From contig CAJBXY010000012.1 of NCBI GenBank assembly GCA_903959665.1, forward strand, positions 1 to 11,371: a stretch of DNA of 11,371 nt, written 5' to 3'. This DNA is from an uncultured Solirubrobacterales bacterium. GTDB lineage: Bacteria > Actinomycetota > Thermoleophilia > Solirubrobacterales > Solirubrobacteraceae. The position numbers and the translations under genes are program-made. Shown in pieces: positions 6,526 to 11,371 of the stretch (the stretch's first letter is position 1; each line of letters begins with the position of its first letter). The notes below the pieces were generated by a model that was given only the letters and a program-made list of their open reading frames with translations, made no database searches and was not told the origin of the DNA.

Positions 6526-7242
6526 ATGGCTATGAGCGACCAGGCCCGGGAATGCTCGGTTGTCGAGCTGGGGCGGCTCGATTACCGCGAAGCCAACGAA
6601 CTTCAGGAGCGAGTTCGCGACGCGCGCGAAGCCGGGCTAATCGGTGACACGCTGCTGCTGCTCGAACATGACCCTGTCTACACGCGCGGGCGCCGCAGCA
6701 GCCCAGAGGAGTTTCCCCAAGAGGCAGCTTGGTACGCCGAGCGCGGGATCGAGATCATCGATGTGGACCGCGGCGGGCGCGTCACCTACCACGCCCCCGG
6801 CCAGCTCGTCGGCTACCCGATCGTCAAGACAGCCGACGTCGTTGCCCACGTCCGTTCGCTCGAACGCGTGATCATCACGGCACTGGCATCGGTCGGCGTC
6901 GATGCCCGCGCACGGGTTGATGAGGGCTCCGACTTCACCGGCGTCTGGGTCGAGGATCGAAAGATCGCCTCGATCGGCGTCCACCTGCGCCGCTCAATCA
7001 CGACGCATGGTTTTGCGATCAACGTCGACATGGATCTGGAGCCCTGGCAGTGGATCGTTCCCTGCGGTTTGCAGGCCCCAATCACCTCGGTCGCCGCTGA
7101 GACCGGCGCAGCGGTCGACGCCGACGCATTCGCAGCCGAGCTGAGCCGTCTTTGGGCGGCCGAGCTCGGCGGCGCGAAGGCTGGGATCAGCGTCGAGCGG
7201 CTGATCTCGCTCATCGCACCGACCGACACGCCGCTAGCCTGA
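6526..7242 (+). CDS. lipB: Octanoyl-ACP:protein N-octanoyltransferase
   Basis: This 238-residue enzyme moves octanoate from acyl carrier protein to the lipoyl-domain lysine of E2 (and related proteins), the first step of lipoate synthesis. Visible features are LLLLEHDPVYTRGRRSS and the signature RGGRVTYHAPGQLVGYPIV (His89). In the signature, Ala90 takes the place of the usual Gly. Catalytic Lys146 lies in DRKIASIGVHLRR, followed by THGFAINV, and catalytic Cys180 in WIVPCGL. Both the Lys and Cys of the cysteine/lysine acyltransferase mechanism are present, so it should be active. The start is either 6526 or the ATG two codons later at 6532, with little to choose between them. It begins 12 bases after pdhC, next to its main substrate gene, and lipA follows after 4 bases. 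Confidence 0.95.
   Translation: MAMSDQARECSVVELGRLDYREANELQERVRDAREAGLIGDTLLLLEHDPVYTRGRRSSPEEFPQEAAWYAERGIEIIDVDRGGRVTYHAPGQLVGYPIVKTADVVAHVRSLERVIITALASVGVDARARVDEGSDFTGVWVEDRKIASIGVHLRRSITTHGFAINVDMDLEPWQWIVPCGLQAPITSVAAETGAAVDADAFAAELSRLWAAELGGAKAGISVERLISLIAPTDTPLA
7235..7240 (+). promoter_or_regulatory. Putative -10 box (TAGCCT) of a leaderless lipA promoter
   Basis: TAGCCT overlaps the last codons and stop of lipB and is followed by exactly six bases (GACTCT) before the GTG at 7247, the same geometry as at lpd. No ribosome binding site precedes the GTG. A leaderless transcript starting at the G of GTG would explain this. It would let lipA be expressed independently inside the operon. 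No -35 element is visible. Confidence 0.45.
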
Positions 7243-7246
7243 CTCT

Positions 7247-8242
7247 GTGGCCGAAGAGCCGACGATCCGCGCCCATCAAACCCGCTCCCGCTCGAACCCG
7301 GGCGGAATGGACGTGAGCGCCGTACTCGGCGCCGATGTGCAGCCGATCCGCGCTCGCAAGCCGCCGTGGTTCAAGGTGCCGCCACCTGGGGGCGAGAGGT
7401 ACCGCGAGCTCTCGGCGATGATCAAAGCTGAGAACCTCCACACCGTCTGCCAGGAGGCCGCCTGCCCGAACGTTGGCGAGTGCTGGGAGCGCGGCACCGC
7501 GACCTTCATGATCCTCGGCGACACCTGCACGCGGCGCTGCGGCTTCTGCAACGTGCAGACCGGCAAACCGACTTGGAACGACCCGCTCGAGCCGGCCCGC
7601 GTTGCCCGCTCGATCGCGAAGATGGGCTTGCGCCACGCCGTGATCACGAGCGTCGATCGCGACGACCTACCCGACTACGGCTCAGGAATCTGGGCGGCGA
7701 CGATTCGCCAATGCCGCTCGCAGGCACCGGACTGCAAAGTTGAGGTTTTGACGCCCGACTTTCGCGGCGAAGAGATGCCACTGGCAAGGGTTCTCGCGGA
7801 GCGGCCCGACGTCTTCAACCACAACGTTGAGGTTGTGCCACGGCTCTATTCGGTCGCGCGCCGCGGTTCGCGCTGGGAGCGCTCGCTGCGAGTGCTGCGC
7901 AACGCCCGCGCAATCGGCGGCGAGCGGTTGGTTACAAAGTCGGGGCTGATGGTTGGGCTCGGCGAAACTCACGATGAGATCGTCGAAGCCTTCACCGATC
8001 TGCGCGAAGCCGGCGTCCAGGTGCTGACCGTCGGCCAGTACCTGCGGCCAACCGAAAACCATCTGCCGGTCGTCCGTTACTGGCACCCGGATGAATTCAA
8101 AGAGCTCGAAGCGGCCGCCTACGAGCTTGGCTTCTCGCACATCGCCGCCGGGCCGCTGGTGCGCTCCAGCTACCACGCCGACGAGCACGTTCCCCAGCAG
8201 CGGCCTGGCGTCGGCCCGCTCAGCGCCGCCGTCGGCGCCTAG
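7247..8242 (+). CDS. lipA: Lipoyl synthase (radical SAM)
   Basis: A 331-residue enzyme that inserts two sulfur atoms into the octanoyl chain on lipoyl domains, using two iron-sulfur clusters and S-adenosylmethionine. The auxiliary cluster motif is Cys68-x4-Cys73-x5-Cys79 in VCQEAACPNVGEC. The radical-SAM motif is Cys94-x3-Cys98-x2-Cys101 in CTRRCGFC. The C-terminal RSSYHADE (306-313) contains the serine ligand of the auxiliary cluster. ITSVDRDDLPDYG and NHNVEVVPRLY are also typical. The GTG at 7247 is chosen because a -10-like box is placed for a leaderless start. An ATG at 7307 would remove 20 poorly conserved residues and cannot be excluded. It lies directly after lipB and 18 bases before a small membrane-protein gene. 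Confidence 0.97.
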   Translation: MAEEPTIRAHQTRSRSNPGGMDVSAVLGADVQPIRARKPPWFKVPPPGGERYRELSAMIKAENLHTVCQEAACPNVGECWERGTATFMILGDTCTRRCGFCNVQTGKPTWNDPLEPARVARSIAKMGLRHAVITSVDRDDLPDYGSGIWAATIRQCRSQAPDCKVEVLTPDFRGEEMPLARVLAERPDVFNHNVEVVPRLYSVARRGSRWERSLRVLRNARAIGGERLVTKSGLMVGLGETHDEIVEAFTDLREAGVQVLTVGQYLRPTENHLPVVRYWHPDEFKELEAAAYELGFSHIAAGPLVRSSYHADEHVPQQRPGVGPLSAAVGA

Positions 8243-8260
8243 CGCGAGGGAAGGCCAAAG

Positions 8261-8440
8261 ATGCGTGCTGCGCTACTCGCAATCGTCTTCATCTTCCTGC
8301 TCGCCTTCTTCGCGATCACGCTAGTGACAATCCAAACCGAAGGGCTGACCGTGCTTACAGCCCTCTCGATCGTGATCATCGCGCTGATGGCGATCGGCAT
8401 CTTCGGCGCGCTCGCCAGTGGGGCTGATCGCGACGAATGA
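8261..8440 (+). CDS. Small two-helix membrane protein, function unknown
   Basis: Fifty-nine residues, short enough to be missed by length filters. The ATG at 8261 has a strong purine-rich ribosome binding site, AGGGAAGG at 8247-8254, six bases ahead. Two hydrophobic helices are clear, at about 3-23 (AALLAIVFIFLLAFFAITLV) and 30-52 (TVLTALSIVIIALMAIGIFG), separated by a short polar turn IQTEG. The C-terminal tail is acidic (GADRDE). There is no signal-peptidase or lipobox motif. It begins 18 bases after lipA and ends 60 bases before the acyl-CoA dehydrogenase promoter region, so it is probably the last gene of the PDH/lip operon. I do not recognise the family. Good ribosome binding site, codon use like its neighbours and amphipathic organisation argue that it is real. 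Confidence 0.75.
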   Translation: MRAALLAIVFIFLLAFFAITLVTIQTEGLTVLTALSIVIIALMAIGIFGALASGADRDE

Positions 8441-8448
8441 GCGCTTCG

Positions 8449-8457
8449 TATTATGCT
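8449..8457 (+). promoter_or_regulatory. Putative -10 region for the acyl-CoA dehydrogenase pair
   Basis: An AT-rich island in GC-rich DNA contains two overlapping -10-like hexamers, TATTAT (8449-8454) and TATGCT (8452-8457). The second gives a predicted start near 8464, just upstream of the palindrome at 8470. Only a weak -35-like sequence (CTGATC, 8424-8429) is seen. The box lies just after the stop codon of the small membrane protein, so the dehydrogenases can be transcribed separately from the PDH cluster. Confidence 0.5.
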
Positions 8458-8469
8458 TTGATCGAGACG

Positions 8470-8489
8470 TTGACCGACCAGTCAGTCAA
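8470..8489. promoter_or_regulatory. Palindromic TetR-type operator
   Basis: A 20-base imperfect palindrome with outer arms TTGAC (8470-8474) and GTCAA (8485-8489) and the internal repeat GACCGACC / GTCAGTC. Sixteen of 20 positions match their reverse complement. The four exceptions, two symmetric pairs, are all C/T or A/G differences. Size, symmetry and GACC/GGTC character resemble operators of TetR-family regulators that control acyl-CoA dehydrogenase genes. It lies between the predicted transcription start and the ribosome binding site, where a bound repressor would block initiation or elongation. No TetR-type regulator gene is visible in the window, so it would act from elsewhere. Confidence 0.55.
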
Positions 8490-8494
8490 AGGAG
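8488..8494 (+). promoter_or_regulatory. Ribosome binding site that fixes a GTG start
   Basis: AAAGGAG at 8488-8494, six bases before the GTG at 8501, is the best Shine-Dalgarno sequence in the window. It selects GTG as the start of the first acyl-CoA dehydrogenase. Its first bases overlap the right arm of the palindrome at 8470-8489. Confidence 0.75.
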
Positions 8495-8500
8495 CAGTCC

Positions 8501-9724
8501 GTGGATCTCAATGACACACCTGAGCAGGCCGAATACCGCAAAGAGGTACGTGCTTGGCTCGACGCCAACAAGGCAGATGCCCCCATTCTTCAGGGCGAAG
8601 GAGCCCTCACCGACCCCGACGAGATCCTCGTCGCGCACCGCGCCTGGCAAGGCAAACTGGCCGAAGGCGGCCTAGCCGGAGCCACCTGGCCGAAAGAGTA
8701 CGGCGGCCAGGGAATCGGCCCGGTCGAGTCGGTCGTGATCAGCCAAGAGATGCAGGAGGCCGGCGTCCCCGGCATCCTCGACGTGATCGGCGTCGGCATG
8801 CTCGGGCCAACAATCATCGCCCACGGCACCGAAGAGCAGAAGCAGCGCTACCTCGGGCCGATGCTCCACGCCGATGAGATCTGGTGCCAAATGTTCTCCG
8901 AGCCGGCAGCCGGCTCCGACCTCGCCGCCGTTCAGACGCGCGCAAAGAAGAACGACGACGGCACTTGGACGCTGAACGGGCAGAAGGTTTGGACGACGAA
9001 CGCGCAGTTCGCCGCCTACGGCCTGATTCTCGCCCGCACCAACCCCGACATCCCCAAGCACAAGGGAATGACGATGTTCATCGTGCCAATGGACGCCGAA
9101 GGAATCACCGTGCGCGGCCTGAGGCAGATCTCCGGCGAAGCCGAGTTCAACGAGGTCTTCTTCGATGACGTCGTGATCGACGCCGATTCGGTCGTCGGTG
9201 GCGAAGAGAACGGCTGGGGCGTTGGCCTGACGACGCTGATGTTCGAGCGCTTGACGATCGGCCTTGGTTCATCATCGTTCGGCTACCGCGCAACGCGCTT
9301 CGCCGAAGCGATCATGGCCGACCCTGTGGCAGCAAACGACCACGAGGTTCGCCACAACTTTGGTGAGCTCGCAGCAGAGTTGGAGGCGATCCGCTGGACC
9401 GGCTACCGCTCGATCAGCGCGCTTCAGGACGGGCAGATCCCAGGGCCGGAGTTCGGCCTCGCGAAGGTCACGACCGTCAACTGCGCCGTCCGCGCCGGCG
9501 ACCTGATTGCCGACATCGTCGGCCCGGAGGCGCTCGACGAGGACAGCGAATGGGCTTACATGATCTCCTTTCTACCGGGCCTCAAATCGGCCGGTGGTAC
9601 CGAGGAGATCCTCCGCAACACGATCGGCGAGCGCGTCCTCGGATTGCCGCCGGAGCCACGACTTGACAAGGGCATCCCGTTCAGCGAACTGCGTGCCAAG
9701 GAGAAGGAAGGTGCATCAGCATGA
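8501..9724 (+). CDS. Acyl-CoA dehydrogenase, catalytic subunit of a heteromeric pair
   Basis: A 407-residue FAD flavoprotein that introduces a 2,3-double bond into an acyl-CoA thioester, passing electrons to electron-transfer flavoprotein. The acyl-CoA dehydrogenase domains are in order: an N-terminal helical domain (about 1-125), a middle beta domain with CQMFSEPAAGSDLA (129-142) and LNGQKVWTTNA (158-168), and a C-terminal helical domain ending GGTEEILRNTIGERVLGLP (365-383). The usual catalytic Glu before Gly-Thr near the C-terminus (medium-chain type) is absent: the position is Gly365. Glu249 in LMFERLTIGLG matches the helix-G glutamate of the isovaleryl/long-chain type and is my choice of base. 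The GTG start follows a strong ribosome binding site. The next dehydrogenase gene overlaps its stop (ATGA), typical of paired FadE subunits such as those used on steroid side chains or dicarboxylic (pimeloyl) CoA. The substrate cannot be read. Confidence 0.9.
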   Translation: MDLNDTPEQAEYRKEVRAWLDANKADAPILQGEGALTDPDEILVAHRAWQGKLAEGGLAGATWPKEYGGQGIGPVESVVISQEMQEAGVPGILDVIGVGMLGPTIIAHGTEEQKQRYLGPMLHADEIWCQMFSEPAAGSDLAAVQTRAKKNDDGTWTLNGQKVWTTNAQFAAYGLILARTNPDIPKHKGMTMFIVPMDAEGITVRGLRQISGEAEFNEVFFDDVVIDADSVVGGEENGWGVGLTTLMFERLTIGLGSSSFGYRATRFAEAIMADPVAANDHEVRHNFGELAAELEAIRWTGYRSISALQDGQIPGPEFGLAKVTTVNCAVRAGDLIADIVGPEALDEDSEWAYMISFLPGLKSAGGTEEILRNTIGERVLGLPPEPRLDKGIPFSELRAKEKEGASA

Positions 9725-10866
9725 ACCTCGGACTCTCAGATGAGCAGCAGTTCCTGCGCGACGCAGCGGCAGACGCCTTCTCGCGCGTAAAGACCGTCGA
9801 AGCAGCCCGCGAGGCGATCGAGGACGATTCCGCGCTCCCCGACATGTGGCCGACCGCAGCTGAAGCCGGCTGGCTTGGGCTGCTCGTCAGCGAAGAGAAC
9901 GGCGGCGCCGGGCTTGGCGCCTATGACGCGATGCTGATAGCTCAGGAGGCCGGCAAGGTGCTGGCGGGCGTTCCGCTTCTGGGCGCACTTCCGGCCTCGA
10001 TGCTGCTCGACATGGGCGGCAGCGACAAGACCGAAGCCGTTGCCGCAGGCGAGCTGAAGGCCTCATGGCTGCCGGCCTGCCCGCCAAGCTCGATCGAGCC
10101 ACGCTGGACGGTTGAGCCGGTTGAAGGAATGGCCCGTCCTGACGCCCCGACGGCAACAGTTGACGGTGACACGGTCACCTTCACCGGAACCGTTGGCTGG
10201 GCACCTGACGCCGGCGAAGCAGAGCTGCTCGTGGTGATCGGCGTTGATTCCAGCGGTGAGCCTGTTGCGGCTGCAGTCGAAGCAGGTGCTTCCGGCGTAA
10301 CCGTTGACGCCGACTGGCGCTACGACGCGACCCGCCGCCTAGCGACGGTCACGCTTGACGGCGCCTCCGGAACGAAGCTCGACCTTGACGCCGAGCAGAT
10401 CGCGCGCGCCTGGTACCTAGTTCAGGCGCTGATCGCCGCCGAGTCGGTAGGAACAATGGAGACGGCGCTTGAGGTTTGCCTTGAGTACGCGAAGGAGCGC
10501 TACACGTTCGGCCGTGCGATCGGCTCATACCAAGCGATCAAGCACGGAATCGTTGAGATTCTGCGCCGGCTCGAGAACTCCAAGTCGCTCTGCATCTACA
10601 CCGGTTTCGCGTTCAGCGACAAGCCCGATGAGATCGCCTACGCCGCCAGCTGCGCACGTTCTGTCGCCGGCGCCGGGCTCGACTTCACGGCCCGCCAGCA
10701 GATCGCCGTTCACGGCGGCATCGGCGCAACTTGGGAGCACGACGCGCCGTTGACGTTCCGCCGCGCGCAGCTCAACCGCCGACTCGTCGGTGGCCATGGA
10801 ATGTCGACCGACCGCGTTGCCGACGAGCTGCTCAACGGCCGTGGCCCGGTTGTCAGCGTCGGCTAA
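9721..10866 (+). CDS. Acyl-CoA dehydrogenase, second (probably non-catalytic) subunit
   Basis: This encodes 381 residues. The ATG overlaps the previous stop by 4 bases, with an AAGGAAGGTG ribosome binding site at 9706-9715. The N-terminal helical domain begins GLSDEQQFLRDAAADAF. The middle domain is shortened and divergent and lacks the Glu-Pro-x-Ala-Gly-Ser-Asp flavin/substrate motif seen in the first subunit. The C-terminal domain keeps RYTFGRAIGSYQAIKH (260-275) and QIAVHGGIGATWEHD (327-341), which bind the FAD and diphosphate of the partner. No Glu is found at either usual catalytic position: helix G reads ARAWYLVQALIAAESVG, and the C-terminal position lies in RRLVGGHG. This is the pattern of the small subunit in heterotetrameric FadE pairs, where one subunit supplies the base. 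A non-catalytic role is inference from these alignments by eye. Confidence 0.88.
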   Translation: MNLGLSDEQQFLRDAAADAFSRVKTVEAAREAIEDDSALPDMWPTAAEAGWLGLLVSEENGGAGLGAYDAMLIAQEAGKVLAGVPLLGALPASMLLDMGGSDKTEAVAAGELKASWLPACPPSSIEPRWTVEPVEGMARPDAPTATVDGDTVTFTGTVGWAPDAGEAELLVVIGVDSSGEPVAAAVEAGASGVTVDADWRYDATRRLATVTLDGASGTKLDLDAEQIARAWYLVQALIAAESVGTMETALEVCLEYAKERYTFGRAIGSYQAIKHGIVEILRRLENSKSLCIYTGFAFSDKPDEIAYAASCARSVAGAGLDFTARQQIAVHGGIGATWEHDAPLTFRRAQLNRRLVGGHGMSTDRVADELLNGRGPVVSVG

Positions 10867-10896
10867 ACGGAACCAACGGAAGCGCGCGCGGGCGGG

Positions 10897-10902
10897 TAGG
10901 GT
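10897..10902 (+). promoter_or_regulatory. Putative -10 box (TAGGGT) before the alkylsulfatase gene
   Basis: TAGGGT is followed by exactly six bases (CGGCTA) and the GTG at 10909, the same leaderless geometry as at lpd and lipA. The AGGG could also serve as a ribosome binding site seven bases before the GTG, so the reading is ambiguous. No clear -35 element is present in the 42-base gap. Confidence 0.35.
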
Positions 10903-10908
10903 CGGCTA

Positions 10909-11371
10909 GTGGTTGACCCGCTCGAACCATCGGATGCGACAGTTAAGCGCCACGCCGAGGCGCTGGCTTCGCTCCCTGCCGACGACGGAAGCGACGCAGC
11001 GAATGCGGCGCGCGGGCTGATCGCCGCGGCACCAAGCGATCTGCAGGTCACCGACGCCGACGGTCGCGTTATCTGGAGCCTTGGCGAGTACGACTTCCTT
11101 GGCCAATCGGCCGAAGCACCCGCGAGCGTTCACCCGGCGCTCTGGCGGCTGGCACGGCTGAACATGAACGCCGGCCTCTTTGAGGTCGCCGACGGCGTCT
11201 ACCAAGTACGCGGCTACGACGTCTCGAACATGACGCTGATCGAAGGCGACGAGGGCGTGATCGTCGTTGACCCGCTCGTCTCGTCCGAGTGCGCGGCGGC
11301 GGCGCTGGCGCTCTACCGGCAGTCGCGCGGCGAGCGAAAGGTCACCGCCGTGCTCCACACGCACAGCCACG
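10909..11371 (+). CDS. SdsA1/BDS1-like alkylsulfatase (metallo-beta-lactamase fold), 5' part only
   Basis: The frame is open from the GTG at 10909 to the right edge, 154 codons. The order matches class III zinc alkylsulfatases (Pseudomonas SdsA1, yeast Bds1, E. coli YjcS). It has an N-terminal region with NAARGLIAAPSDLQV, then SVHPALWRLARLNMNAGLFEV, the segment GVYQVRGYDVSNMTLIEGDE, and GVIVVDPLVSSECAAAAL. The window ends in VLHTHSH (148-154), the start of the metal-binding His-x-His-x-Asp-His motif, with His152 and His154 as likely zinc ligands. Such enzymes hydrolyse primary alkyl sulfates such as dodecyl sulfate. Most carry an N-terminal signal peptide, but none is visible here, so it may be cytosolic. 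The remainder, including the dimerisation and SCP-2-like C-terminal domains, lies beyond the window. No catalytic defect is visible. Confidence 0.88.
   Translation, partial: MVDPLEPSDATVKRHAEALASLPADDGSDAANAARGLIAAAPSDLQVTDADGRVIWSLGEYDFLGQSAEAPASVHPALWRLARLNMNAGLFEVADGVYQVRGYDVSNMTLIEGDEGVIVVDPLVSSECAAAALALYRQSRGERKVTAVLHTHSH

Noticed and set aside
10869..10874. GGAACC as a possible ECF sigma factor -35 element before the alkylsulfatase gene
   Set aside because: The distance to any matching -10 (22 bases or more to TAGGGT or GTC) is too long for an ECF promoter.

Overview
This is a high-GC window with dense, tightly packed genes, several GTG starts and frequent 1-8 base gene overlaps. Its centre is a nine-gene plus-strand cluster for oxidative decarboxylation of 2-oxoacids. 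The two-subunit (alpha/beta) E1, the single-lipoyl-domain E2, the GTG starts and the recurring TAnnnT boxes a few bases before start codons suggest an actinobacterium. A Thermoleophilia/Solirubrobacterales-type organism is my best guess. This rests on protein style only, because there is no rRNA or marker gene to confirm it.

Layout. (1) Bases 1-417, minus strand: an almost complete SnoaL-like (NTF2-fold) protein running off the left edge. It diverges from (2) a four-helix membrane protein of unknown function at 480-971. (3) Bases 1014-8440: lpd (E3), a DsbA/HCCA-isomerase-like thioredoxin-fold protein without a CxxC, an unknown 83-residue protein, pdhA (E1 alpha), pdhB (E1 beta), pdhC (E2), lipB, lipA, and a previously easy-to-miss 59-residue two-helix membrane protein. 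Gaps are 18 bases or less throughout, and many starts overlap the preceding stop. (4) Bases 8501-10866: two overlapping acyl-CoA dehydrogenase genes that look like the two subunits of a heteromeric FadE enzyme. They sit behind their own promoter and a TetR-type palindrome. (5) Bases 10909-11371: the 5' part of an SdsA1/BDS1-like alkylsulfatase, cut by the right edge at its first zinc-ligand motif.

How it fits together. LipB transfers octanoate to the E2 lipoyl domain (Lys42) and LipA inserts sulfur there. E1 then loads the lipoyl arm, E2 makes the acyl-CoA and Lpd reoxidises the arm. The cluster therefore encodes both the complex and the maturation of its cofactor. The acyl-CoA dehydrogenase pair and the alkylsulfatase suggest neighbouring fatty-acid or alkyl-chain catabolism feeding acetyl-CoA metabolism (inference).

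Nothing here looks like a mobile element, CRISPR array, RNA gene or defence system. The most interesting points are small: leaderless-type promoters, a clear palindromic operator, two uncharacterised passengers in the PDH operon, a hidden small membrane protein, a His-x-x-x-Tyr-Gly variant of the E2 catalytic motif, and division of catalytic residues between the two dehydrogenase subunits.
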